64,000 bases of DNA from Gordonibacter massiliensis (ex Traore et al. 2017) (GTDB lineage Bacteria > Actinomycetota > Coriobacteriia > Coriobacteriales > Eggerthellaceae). A program made the position numbers and the translations under genes. The DNA lies in assembly GCA_900170005.1 (NCBI GenBank), contig LT827128.1:1918168-1982167 (forward strand), in the 5' to 3' direction. The notes beneath the pieces were generated by a model that had not been told where the DNA came from, ran no database searches, and saw only the letters and a program-made list of their open reading frames with translations. Shown here in pieces: positions 44,400 through 52,679 of this stretch; positions within the stretch are counted from its first letter, which is position 1, and every line of letters starts with the position of its first letter.

Positions 44400-46652
44400 A
44401 TGGTAGAGAAAAGAGACTACACCACCGTCGAACACGAAAAGCCGTATCGCTACGACGAAGACGGATTGCACGTGACCAGAGGGTGCGGATGGTCCGCACC
44501 GGGATGCCATCTGGGTTGCGGCGTCCTGCTGTACACCGATACGCACGGCAAGCTCGTCAAAGTGGAGGGAGACCCGGAGAACCCCTTCAACCAAGGGCGC
44601 CTGTGCGTCCGCTGCCTCGATTTGCCCGAGGTCGTCTATTCGCCGGACCGCATCCTGCATCCGATGAAGCGCGACCCCGAGAACCGCGGCAAGAACCGGT
44701 GGGAACAGGTGGGCTGGGACGAAGCGCTCGACGAAATCGCCCAGATAATGCTGGACGCCAAGGAAGAATACGGCCCGGAATCCGTTGCTTTCTACTCCGG
44801 AACCGGCCGCGACATCGGGCAGTACATCACGCGCTTGTGCTGGGGATTCAACAGCCCTAACTTCGTGTTCATGATGTCGGGCCAGTCGTGCTATTCCCCC
44901 CGCGTCGCAGGCTGCTTCTCCACCTCGGGCTCGTTCTGGGTCGGCGACTACGCGCAGCAGTTCCCCGACCGCTACGACAACCCGCAGTGGCAGCAGCCCG
45001 AACTCATCGTTATCTGGGGCAACAACCCCGTCGTCTCGAACTCCGACGGCCTGTACGGGCACTGGGTGGTCGACTGCATGAAGCGGGGCACGGCGGCCAT
45101 CGTCGTCGATCCCCGTCTCACCTGGCTCGCCTCGCGAGCCGAGCTCTTCCTGCAGATTCGACCCGGCACCGACGGCGCCCTTGCCCTCGGCATGGTGAAC
45201 TACCTCGTGGAAAACGACCTCTACGACCACGAGTTCGTCGATCTGTGGTGCTACGGCTTCGACGAGCTGGCGAAACGCGCTCAGGACTATCCGCTTGACG
45301 AGGTTGCCGAGATCACGGAGATCCCAGTGGAAGAGATCGCCGCCGCCGCTCGCCGCATCGGAGAGGCCGAGCGGGCCATCCTCCAATGGGGCGTCGCCAT
45401 CGACCAGATCAAGGAGACCATCCCAACCGCGCAGGCCGTGCTCGCCCTGTTCGAGATAACCGGCAACATCGGCAAGCCCGGCACGATGCAGCAACCCGCG
45501 AGCATCCTCAACTACGCAGCCGGCTGGGGCTCCGAATTCCTCACGCCGGAGCAGGAGGCGAAGCGCATCGGCCAAGAGGAGCATCCGCTCATCAAGATGG
45601 GTTTTCAGGAGTGCGTGACCGACGACTACATCAGGTGCCTCGAGACGGGCAAGCCCTACCCCATCAAGGTCGCGTGGATGCAGACCACCAACCCCTTGAC
45701 CTGCACGGGCGTCGACGCGAAGCGCACCCTTGCCGCGCACCTGAACATCGACACCATCGTGTGCGTGGACCTGTTCATGACGCCGACGGCGATGGCGCTG
45801 GCAGACTACTTCCTGCCCGCGTGCACGTACGCGGAGCGCAACGGGCTGCGCATCGGCGACGGCGCGCAGCGCGCCGAGACCATCAACAAGGCGATAGAGC
45901 CCTTGGGCGAGTCGAAGTCCGACATGCAGATAGCCCTCGAAATCGGCAAACGCATCTCGCCGGAGGCTTGGCCGTGGGAAACCGTAGAGGACATGTACTC
46001 CGACATCCTCGAAGAGACGGGGCATTCCTTCGAGGAAATGCAAGAGCTGGCGCCCGGCTATCCGCCATTCGATTACCGCATGCACGAGAAGGGGCTGCTG
46101 CGAACCGATGGCAACCCCGGTTTCCAAACCGCAACCGGGCGCATCGAGCTGTGGTGCACCATGTACAACTCCTTGGGCCTCGACCCGCTTCCCTCGTACG
46201 AGGAGCCCGTTCCCAGTCCTCGGTCGACGCCGGAGCTGTTCGAGGAGTATCCGCTCGTGCTCACGACGGGCGCCCGCGTTTGGAGCATGTTCCATTCGGA
46301 GCATCGCCAGATACCGCGCCTGCGCGCCCTTCACCCCGAGCCGCTCGTGTACGTCAACCCGGTTACCGCCGCGAGGCACGGCGTGAAAGACGGAGACTGG
46401 GTGTGGCTGGAGAACCAGCACGGGCGATGCAAGCGCCAGGTGCGCGAAACCCCCATCGTGAACGAGCACACCATCAACACCGACCACGCCTGGTGGCGTC
46501 CGGAGGCGCCCTGCGAGCTCGACGACGGCCTCTACGACCTGTGGGACCTCACCGTCGAGAACCTCCTGCCCTACGACTGCGGCGCATCCGGCTTCGGCGC
46601 GAACTACAAGAACACGATCTGCAAACTGTATCCGGCAGGGGAAGGAGCGTAG
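44400..46652 (+). CDS. Molybdopterin (bis-MGD) oxidoreductase, catechol dehydroxylase-like
   Basis: 750 aa from ATG 44400 with GGGAG close upstream; no Tat signal, so cytoplasmic. The N-terminal Fe-S region is VTRGCGWSAPGCHLGCGV...GRLCVRC with Cys 29, 36, 40, 69 and 72, an unusual spacing compared with the CxxCxxxC of formate dehydrogenases. Then FYSGTGRDIGQYITR, MMSGQSCYSPR (Cys164, candidate molybdenum ligand), IVIWGNNPVVSNSD, MQTTNPLTCTGVD, and the C-terminal MopB_CT with VLTTGARVWSMFHSEHRQIPRLRAL. Overall it resembles the acetylene hydratase/transhydroxylase-like branch that includes catechol dehydroxylases of gut Eggerthellaceae. Followed by its ferredoxin after 2 nt. Substrate is inference. 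Confidence 0.88.
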   Translation: MVEKRDYTTVEHEKPYRYDEDGLHVTRGCGWSAPGCHLGCGVLLYTDTHGKLVKVEGDPENPFNQGRLCVRCLDLPEVVYSPDRILHPMKRDPENRGKNRWEQVGWDEALDEIAQIMLDAKEEYGPESVAFYSGTGRDIGQYITRLCWGFNSPNFVFMMSGQSCYSPRVAGCFSTSGSFWVGDYAQQFPDRYDNPQWQQPELIVIWGNNPVVSNSDGLYGHWVVDCMKRGTAAIVVDPRLTWLASRAELFLQIRPGTDGALALGMVNYLVENDLYDHEFVDLWCYGFDELAKRAQDYPLDEVAEITEIPVEEIAAAARRIGEAERAILQWGVAIDQIKETIPTAQAVLALFEITGNIGKPGTMQQPASILNYAAGWGSEFLTPEQEAKRIGQEEHPLIKMGFQECVTDDYIRCLETGKPYPIKVAWMQTTNPLTCTGVDAKRTLAAHLNIDTIVCVDLFMTPTAMALADYFLPACTYAERNGLRIGDGAQRAETINKAIEPLGESKSDMQIALEIGKRISPEAWPWETVEDMYSDILEETGHSFEEMQELAPGYPPFDYRMHEKGLLRTDGNPGFQTATGRIELWCTMYNSLGLDPLPSYEEPVPSPRSTPELFEEYPLVLTTGARVWSMFHSEHRQIPRLRALHPEPLVYVNPVTAARHGVKDGDWVWLENQHGRCKRQVRETPIVNEHTINTDHAWWRPEAPCELDDGLYDLWDLTVENLLPYDCGASGFGANYKNTICKLYPAGEGA

Positions 46653-46654
46653 CG

Positions 46655-46999
46655 ATGGGTGCGAAAGGATTGTTGGTCGATTACGAGTGGTGCTCTGGCT
46701 GCCACACCTGCGAGGTGGCCTGCCAGCTTGAGCACGGCTACCCGAGCGATCAGTGGGGCATCAAGGTGCACGAGGTGGGCCCATGGGAATACGCCCCGAA
46801 GACGTGGCAGTACAGCTACCTGCCCGCGCCCACCGACCAGTGCGATTTGTGCGCCGACCGCATCGCGAAGGGCCATGAGCCCACCTGCGTGAAGCATTGC
46901 CAAGCGCAGGTTTTGAAGTACGGGGATCTTGAAAGCCTGGCGAAGGAGCTTGCCTGCAAACCGAAGCAGACCCTGTTCTGCTGCGACGCATCGGCATAA
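46655..46999 (+). CDS. 4Fe-4S dicluster ferredoxin-like electron transfer subunit
   Basis: 114 aa, ATG 46655 two nt after the molybdoenzyme stop, with GGAAGGAG seven nt upstream. Two cysteine groups: CSGCHTCEVAC (Cys 13, 16, 19, 23) and CDLCADRIAKGHEPTCVKHC (Cys 63, 66, 78, 82). These are half the number in DmsB/NrfC, so it carries at most two clusters. It should hand electrons to the molybdoenzyme in the cytoplasm. There is no membrane anchor gene, so the electron donor is likely soluble or another complex. Confidence 0.92.
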   Translation: MGAKGLLVDYEWCSGCHTCEVACQLEHGYPSDQWGIKVHEVGPWEYAPKTWQYSYLPAPTDQCDLCADRIAKGHEPTCVKHCQAQVLKYGDLESLAKELACKPKQTLFCCDASA

Positions 47000-47080
47000 A
47001 AACCAAAACTGTTCGTGCCGGCGCCCGACAAGAGGGGAAACAGATCGGCGCCGGCACCACCAAGAAAGGGGATACCAACA

Positions 47081-48310
47081 ATGAGCAAGAAAAGTCGGGC
47101 ATGGATACCCGTGTGGGCCATCATCATAGCCAGCGTGTTCATCGCGTTCGAGTACGGCAAGGTGCCGCCCGCCGCACCGAACATGATGGAGGTGCTCGGC
47201 ATCTCCTACACCACCCAGGGCCTCATGATGACGATGTTCTCCATCGCGGCCGTGGTCATGGCGCTGTTCGGCGGCGCGCTCATGGACCGTTTCGGCGCGC
47301 GCAAAGTGGTCAGCATCGCCCTGATCGTTTCCATCGTGGGCAACATCGCGGGTTTGTTCTGGACGAGCGACGCGGGAATCCTGGTAACCCGCGCGCTCGA
47401 GGGCTGCGGGTACGGCGCGGCCATGACCGCCGGACCGGGCATTATCGCCATGTGGTACGAGCCGAAGAAGCGCGGGCTCGCCAACGGCGTGTGGGGCGCG
47501 AACGTCGGCTTCGCCATGATGATCGTGACGTTGTCCGCCACCCCCATCATGGAGAACGGCAACTGGACCGGCATGTGGGTGTTCGGCCTCGTAGGAGCCG
47601 TGCTGGCCTTCCTGCTGGTGATCGTGTGCGTCAAGGCTCCCGCCGAATCCGAGCGCAAGGACTTGGAGGAATCCGTCGACGGCAAAGAGGATTCCGAGAA
47701 GCACGGGGTTCTGTGGGGCTACCTTGCGCCGCTGTCCCTCCTGAGCGCCGTCATGTTCTTCCTCGTCGGCGGCTCGACCGACGCGTTCAACGCTTTCACC
47801 ATTCCGTTCCTGAACGTCGAGAACGGCTGGAGCGAGGGCGCGGCGAACCTGTGCGCGACCATCGCGGCGGCGGGCATGTTGGTCGGCGGCACCGCCATGG
47901 GCCTCGTTCTCGCGCGGACGAAGGACAAGGGCATGCTTCTTTTCGTCGATATGCTGGTGTGCGCCATTGGCCTCTTCCTGTGGTTTAATCTGGACATCGG
48001 CGTTGTCGGAACGTATGTCGTCGCCTTTGTTCTCGGATGCTTCCTCGGTGCCGCCCCGACCGTGTTCTTCGCGATGGCTCCCGAAGTCGCGCGCTCGCCG
48101 AAAACGGTTGGCGCCGCAACCGCCGTCGTGGTGCTCGGGCAAAACGGCGGCACGTTGGCGGTGCCCGCGATCGTCGGCATGATTCTCGACAGCGCCGGCT
48201 ACGGCGCGGCGGCAATAACCATGGGCGCGTTGTCTTTGGCAGCATGCGCGATCTGCCTGTTCGCGTTCCGCCGCATCTACAACAAGAGCAGCCGCAGCAC
48301 GCTCGAATAG
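47081..48310 (+). CDS. MFS transporter of the molybdoenzyme cluster
   Basis: 409 aa from ATG 47081, AAAGGGG nine nt upstream. About 12 TM helices; GGALMDRFGARKVV is the loop 2-3 motif and GPGIIAMWYEPKKRGLANGVWGANVGFAM the loop 4-5 region, like the oxalate/formate and aromatic acid type (OFA/NNP-like) MFS group. Eighty nt after the ferredoxin gene on the same strand, followed by a terminator. Probably imports the substrate of the molybdoenzyme or exports its product. Confidence 0.87.
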   Translation: MSKKSRAWIPVWAIIIASVFIAFEYGKVPPAAPNMMEVLGISYTTQGLMMTMFSIAAVVMALFGGALMDRFGARKVVSIALIVSIVGNIAGLFWTSDAGILVTRALEGCGYGAAMTAGPGIIAMWYEPKKRGLANGVWGANVGFAMMIVTLSATPIMENGNWTGMWVFGLVGAVLAFLLVIVCVKAPAESERKDLEESVDGKEDSEKHGVLWGYLAPLSLLSAVMFFLVGGSTDAFNAFTIPFLNVENGWSEGAANLCATIAAAGMLVGGTAMGLVLARTKDKGMLLFVDMLVCAIGLFLWFNLDIGVVGTYVVAFVLGCFLGAAPTVFFAMAPEVARSPKTVGAATAVVVLGQNGGTLAVPAIVGMILDSAGYGAAAITMGALSLAACAICLFAFRRIYNKSSRSTLE

Positions 48311-48337
48311 CGACAGGTCGAATACGCGGTTTAAAAC

Positions 48338-48367
48338 GGTGGGCGTCGGTTTCGACCGACGCCCACC
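48338..48367 (+). terminator. 13-bp stem with TTCG tetraloop
   Basis: GGTGGGCGTCGGT and its complement flank a TTCG loop 27 nt after the transporter stop. The stem is very stable; the downstream T run is minimal (TTG). It separates the enzyme-ferredoxin-transporter unit from the regulator genes. Confidence 0.65.
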
Positions 48368-48393
48368 TTGAAGGTTCGAGATGAGGTAGCGTT

Positions 48394-48621
48394 ATGAGGG
48401 AGCATTGCTTTCCGTGCCGAAACTGCGGGAAATGCCATCCCCCCTTCCGCCAAGGTTTGTGCCCCGCCTGCATGAGCATGAACGAAAGCGGTGCGAAGAC
48501 GTGCAAAACCTGCGGTTTCGTCTTCCCCGGCTCGCCCGGAACGAAAGGTGGTTTGGATGGCTTTCACCGCACGGCGCAGAAAAGACGAGGCTTAGCCGAG
48601 ACCACAGGAGAAGACCGTTGA
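48394..48621 (+). CDS. Zinc-ribbon microprotein coupled to the LuxR gene
   Basis: 75 aa. ATG 48394 has GAGGT six nt upstream, and its TGA overlaps the TTG start of the regulator (TTGA), which supports real translation. Cysteine pairs at CFPCRNCGKC, CPAC and CKTCG (eight Cys in the first 40 residues) form one or two zinc-ribbon folds; the C-terminal 35 residues are basic and disordered-looking. Function unknown; it may bind metal, nucleic acid or the membrane regulator encoded next. Confidence 0.7.
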   Translation: MREHCFPCRNCGKCHPPFRQGLCPACMSMNESGAKTCKTCGFVFPGSPGTKGGLDGFHRTAQKRRGLAETTGEDR

Positions 48622-50117
48622 CCGCTCAAGAGAGGCAGCTATTTCCCGGAAACGAAGACGCGAAGCCAACCGAAGACGTCGCCCGCGACCTGCTCATCGG
48701 CAATAGCTCGAGACGCGTCATCTTGGGCATCGTCGCGCTGGCCGCCTACTGGGCCTGGATCTTCTCGATTTTCCACGCGAACGTGCTGAACCCGTTTTCC
48801 ACGCCGGATTTCAGCACCTATCTTCTGCTTTGCGTTGTCGTTGCAGGCAGCTCCGCGCTCAGCATGATCGTGTTCGCCCTGCTCGGTTGGTATCTGCAGC
48901 GCCTCGTCGACCGCAGGTGGTTTACGGTCGGCGTCGCTTTACTGTCGATTTTGGCGGAGGTTCCCGCGTTTCTCGGGCAGGTGGGAGGCGAACTCGACTT
49001 CATGCAAGCGGGCGCGCTGTTCGCTCTCGGAGGATTCGCGTCCTCGTTCGTCTATTTGAAGACCGGTCCCTTCTTCGTGTGGCTTCGGCGTGCCAAGCTC
49101 ATGCGCAGCATTGCGCTTGCGTTCCTCTTGGCGTCGCTTTTATACGTTCTGCCGCTGTTCATGAATCCCGTGGTGGGCATCGTCATGATAGCCTCCTTCC
49201 CCGTCGTTTCCGTTGCGTGCTCGCACCTGGCGAACAAAGGCATGGGACCGAAGCGGCTCGAGGCCGCCACGTCGTACCGCGCCTACCTCAAAGCGGTTCT
49301 CGAACGGTTCCGCGAGTTCGTCCCCACGTTGCCCCGTACCCTTTTGTACGCGCTTGTGTTCGGCGTGACGTCTTACGCCGTGCTCAACCTCGCCGTGGAG
49401 AACGGGTTGGTTGCGGTGATCGCCGCCTCGATTGCGGTATCGTCTTTGGCGTTTGCGGTGTACGTGCTGTCGAAGAAAGTGGAGGCCGACTCCGATTTGT
49501 ACCGCATGCTCCTTCTTCCGCTTATCGCCCTTGCGGTGCTGCCGTTTCCCTATGTTCCAGAACTGCTTAAGATCTTTTTCCTAGCGTTGGTCATTTTTGG
49601 GTTCACCTGCTTCGACGCTATAACCTGGGGCGATTTGGCCGACGAGATAAGCGACCGCCAGCTGCCGATATACGTGTCGTACGCGCCGCCCACCATCGGC
49701 AACTTCGTGGGCATCTTCATCGGATGGTCGGTTGGGGCGCTGCTGTATGCCGAGCTGGAAAGCGCGGGGTTCGATACGGGATTCTCCATCTTCTCGATAA
49801 TCATCGTGATCGCGCTGGTGGTGCTGCTGGTGTGGGATCTCGTGAAAAGTCGGAAGGAAGAATCCGGCGAGCCGCAGGCGGACGCGTTTCTGGACAAGTG
49901 GAAAGCGGCGTGCGAAGAGATCGCCGAAGCGCACGAGCTGACCAACCAGGAGACGAGAATCCACACGATGCTGGCGCGCGGGCGAAACCAGCACTACATT
50001 GCGGAAGAGCTGGTCATCTCGCCGCACACCATCAAGACCCACACCTACCATATATACAAGAAGCTGGGCGTGCACTCGCAGCAGGAACTGATCGACATGG
50101 TCGAGGCCAAGCTGTAG
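48618..50117 (+). CDS. LuxR family regulator with about 12 membrane helices
   Basis: 499 aa from TTG 48618 (AGGAG seven nt upstream), coupled to the microprotein gene. Residues about 30-410 form paired hydrophobic helices resembling an MFS-like fold (VILGIVALAAYWAWIFSIF through IFSIIIVIALVVLLVWDLV). The C-terminal 65 residues are a GerE-type helix-turn-helix: LTNQETRIHTMLARGRNQHYIAEELVISPHTIKTHTYHIYKKLGVHSQQELID. Membrane-spanning LuxR proteins of this sort are abundant in Eggerthella relatives and often sit next to molybdoenzyme genes whose substrates they sense. Likely induces the 44,400 operon. Confidence 0.9.
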   Translation: MTAQERQLFPGNEDAKPTEDVARDLLIGNSSRRVILGIVALAAYWAWIFSIFHANVLNPFSTPDFSTYLLLCVVVAGSSALSMIVFALLGWYLQRLVDRRWFTVGVALLSILAEVPAFLGQVGGELDFMQAGALFALGGFASSFVYLKTGPFFVWLRRAKLMRSIALAFLLASLLYVLPLFMNPVVGIVMIASFPVVSVACSHLANKGMGPKRLEAATSYRAYLKAVLERFREFVPTLPRTLLYALVFGVTSYAVLNLAVENGLVAVIAASIAVSSLAFAVYVLSKKVEADSDLYRMLLLPLIALAVLPFPYVPELLKIFFLALVIFGFTCFDAITWGDLADEISDRQLPIYVSYAPPTIGNFVGIFIGWSVGALLYAELESAGFDTGFSIFSIIIVIALVVLLVWDLVKSRKEESGEPQADAFLDKWKAACEEIAEAHELTNQETRIHTMLARGRNQHYIAEELVISPHTIKTHTYHIYKKLGVHSQQELIDMVEAKL

Positions 50118-50163
50118 AGCTGCGCGGGTAGCCGTCCAGTCGCGCAGCTTTCGCAATCGCCCT

Positions 50164-50333
50164 GTAGGGGCTGTATCAAAAGTGTCGTTTTCGCTAATCG
50201 TATAGGGCAAGGGCTCTGCCCTTGCCGCTCAACAAGGCACGTTACCGCAGGTAGACGGCAAGGGCAGAGCCCTTGCCCTACAGGGACGACTACGAGAAAC
50301 GCGTATTCTGACGACTTTTGATACAGGCCCTAC
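50164..50333. repeat. Nested palindromic element (family A copy 2 inside an outer inverted repeat)
   Basis: Inner arms 50203-50227 and 50256-50280 are exact complements of family A (TAGGGCAAGGGCTCTGCCC...). Outer arms, about 50164-50187 and 50312-50333, carry CTGTATCAAAAGT and its complement. Lies between the LuxR gene and the convergent phosphatase gene; no gene is present in 50,118-50,374. Confidence 0.8.
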
Positions 50334-50374
50334 GAAAAGCCGAGCTTGTCGGCGCGTTCGGCGCCTCTCTTTGC

Positions 50375-51259
50375 TCAGGCCTTTTGCCAGCTCGTGGAGC
50401 CTATCTCGCCCAGCGAGAACGCGCGGCCGTCGTAGCCGATGCGGGTGACGCTGGCGTTCGGGATCTTCACCGGGTCGTTCACGCGCGGCGGGTCCAGCAG
50501 GTACACCAGCGTGCGCACCACGAACGAGTGCGTGACCACCAGGGCGTTTCCGCCACCGGCCAACCTCACGGCCTCCCCCGCTTCCGCGAAGAAGCCGGAC
50601 AGCCTTCGCTCGATGGCGTCGAAGCGCTCGGCACGGCCCGACGTGTCGGCGCGCGCGATGACGTCGGCCACTTCGGGCAGCCGGCGGTTGTGCTCCTCGA
50701 AGGGCAGCTCCTCGCCGAACCCGGCGGTGAGCGCCGCATGCAGCAATTCGCCCGGCTCGCCTTCCAAGTCTCCGTAGCACCACTCGCGCAGGCGCGGGTC
50801 GTGAGCGAGGGGGAACGGCGCGTCGGCGCAGCGCACGGGACGCAGCCCGCCGTATTCGATGGCCGACGAGGGACCGTTCGGCACGCAGGTGGGCGGGAAC
50901 GTCTCGGGCGGAGCGTACGCCTCGCCGCGCTGCGCCGCCCGAGCTCCCAGCAGCGCGTCGAGCGTTTGCACGGCCCGCCCGCTGTCGCTGGAGAACGCCG
51001 CGGCGAACTCCACGTCGGCTAAACCGCGCCCCAGAGTCTGCGCTCCGCGCACGCCCTCGTCCGTGAGCGGCGTGTCGCACCAGCCCTGCACCTTGCCCAT
51101 GACGTTGAACAGCGTCTGCCCGTGGCGCACCACGTAGAACGTCACCGGCGCGTTGTCGGCGGGAAAGTCGGCGGCAGGCAGCGCGAGCGTCCGGCGAGAC
51201 GCGGCAAGCCCGTCGGCGCAAGACGCGAGTGCGCCTTTTCCGCACCGCTCCCCCGTCAT
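50375..51259 (-). CDS. Histidine phosphatase (phosphoglycerate mutase-like)
   Basis: 294 aa from ATG 51259, overlapping the YbaK stop by 4 nt. Catalytic RHG: VTFYVVRHGQTLFNVMGKVQGWCDTPLTDEG at about residue 40, AAAFSSDSGRAVQTLDAL, a REWCYGDLEGEPGELLHAA segment with the acid residue, and NALVVTHSFVVRTLVYLL near the C-terminus. The first 35 residues are variable and may not be ordered. Dephosphorylates small molecules; substrate not determined. Confidence 0.86.
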   Translation of the reverse strand: MTGERCGKGALASCADGLAASRRTLALPAADFPADNAPVTFYVVRHGQTLFNVMGKVQGWCDTPLTDEGVRGAQTLGRGLADVEFAAAFSSDSGRAVQTLDALLGARAAQRGEAYAPPETFPPTCVPNGPSSAIEYGGLRPVRCADAPFPLAHDPRLREWCYGDLEGEPGELLHAALTAGFGEELPFEEHNRRLPEVADVIARADTSGRAERFDAIERRLSGFFAEAGEAVRLAGGGNALVVTHSFVVRTLVYLLDPPRVNDPVKIPNASVTRIGYDGRAFSLGEIGSTSWQKA

Positions 51260-51723
51260 GGCAGCTTGCACACGTCGACCCACGTGCAGGGCTCGGCGCA
51301 GCGTTCCAGCTCGTCGGGAGCCAGGCGCACGGCGCTCGCCGCGCTGCCCGCCGCCGGGTACACGGTGTCGAACCGGCGCAGGGATTCGTCCAGGTACACG
51401 TCCACGCCGTCGTTCACGGCGAACGGGCATACGCCGCCCACGCCGTGGCCGATGAGCGGCTCGGCTTCCTCGGCTTTGAGCATCTTCGCCTTGCAACCGA
51501 ACCGCGCTTTGAACTTCGCGTTGTCGATGCGCGCGTCGCCGGCCGCCACCACGAGCGCCACCCGCTCGCCCACGTGGAACGACAGCGTCTTGGCGATGCG
51601 CGCCGGCTCGCAGCCAACGGCCGCGGCCGCCAACTCCACCGTCGCGCTCGATGTCTCGAACTCCAGCACGCGATCGTCCATGCCGCGCTCCCGCAAGTAC
51701 GCCTTCACTTTGTCGATAGCCAT
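51256..51723 (-). CDS. YbaK/EbsC family aminoacyl-tRNA deacylase
   Basis: 155 aa from ATG 51723 with GGAAGG upstream; upstream frame extension lacks a site. YbaK fold: LEFETSSATVELAAAAVGCEPARIAKTLSFHVGERVALVVAAGDARIDNAKFKARFGCKAKML, the Lys of AKTL, and HGVGGVCPFAVNDGVDVYLDESL are family hallmarks. Hydrolyses mischarged Cys- or Ala-tRNA-Pro. Coupled to the phosphatase gene downstream. Confidence 0.9.
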   Translation of the reverse strand: MAIDKVKAYLRERGMDDRVLEFETSSATVELAAAAVGCEPARIAKTLSFHVGERVALVVAAGDARIDNAKFKARFGCKAKMLKAEEAEPLIGHGVGGVCPFAVNDGVDVYLDESLRRFDTVYPAAGSAASAVRLAPDELERCAEPCTWVDVCKLP

Positions 51724-51737
51724 GCCGAGCCTTCCAT

Positions 51738-52679
51738 CCCGCAGCCGTTTTTCACCACAGTATACCAGCGGATGCACGCTGATCTCCGCGTTTCGCGTCT
51801 GCGCGCCCGCGCGCCGCGCGGGCGGCGCCTCTCCCATCGGGCCAAAGGAATCCGTGGGCTTTTATCGCGAACCGAGCTGGCAGCTCGACGCAAAGCGCCG
51901 GAAGACGGCGGCAGGGGGCCGCCTTGACCAAGCCTTGCCAGTGACGGTTTTGGGGCAGAGGCGCTCCCGCTTGCTAGGCATCGGCATGCGTTGACAACGA
52001 TGCCCTCCCGGAAAGAGACAAGCCTTCGATCGCCAGCCATCGACGCACGCTGATGACCGCATGTTTGCCTTCAGGAGGGGCGACCCACTCCGATGCGGGA
52101 ACGCAGACGAGCTCGCCGACAGCGGTCCGGCGCAAGAGTGCGGGGCGTTTGGTGCAAAAATCACCGATGTCCCCCTGCGACTCGAACCAAAAGGCCCGCA
52201 TTGCCGCACCCTCCGCACACATTGCCAGTATTTCCCCAGTTCGCAGCATTTCCGCACAGAATAAATGCTTGCACCAAGAGTGGCAAAACGGGGGTGTCGG
52301 TGATTTTTGCACCACGGAAGGCATGAAACGACGCATTGGAGGCTGAAAGGCGCTTTACGCATCCGCCGTACCCAGAACGGCAACCGCCTTATTTCCGGCG
52401 CGCCATGCACGACCGGCCAAATCGGGCACGTTGCACGCAGCGATGCCGATCCCAACGCCTATGCGCGGCTGCGCTAATACCGCATACCCACGTGCTGCGG
52501 CACCGATCCTGTATGCCAACGTGCGGCGGCGCCAATCCCGCGCGCTATCGCGCGGATGCGCCAGCTTGGCGCGCCGCGCGACCAACCAAGGACGGCGCCT
52601 GCACAAGGCCGCCGTCGAGCCGTCTGAAGAACCCGAACAGCAGCAAGGAGCCCGAGCGGCGCCTCGAGCGCGAGGGGTC
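51738..52679. other. Gene-free region of about 940 bp
   Basis: All open frames here look like chance frames: none has a ribosome site, conserved motif or even codon pattern. The region includes an inverted-arm element (52150-52314) and, at about 52430-52560, four degenerate units of about 30 nt resembling GTGCKGCGGCRCCRATCC. The DNA may be the decayed remains of genes or a repeat-rich spacer. Confidence 0.5.
52150..52314. repeat. Element with 18-bp perfect inverted arms and 129-bp centre
   Basis: TGGTGCAAAAATCACCGA (52150-52167) and its exact complement (52297-52314), with partial pairing continuing inward. The centre holds no gene. Resembles the elements at 31952-32125 and 57346-57542 in size and in having A/T-run arms. 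Confidence 0.6.

Noticed and set aside
51862-52455. 197-codon minus-strand frame between YbaK and the ABC operon
   Set aside because: No ribosome site, no family motif, uneven composition; it crosses the inverted-arm element at 52150-52314.
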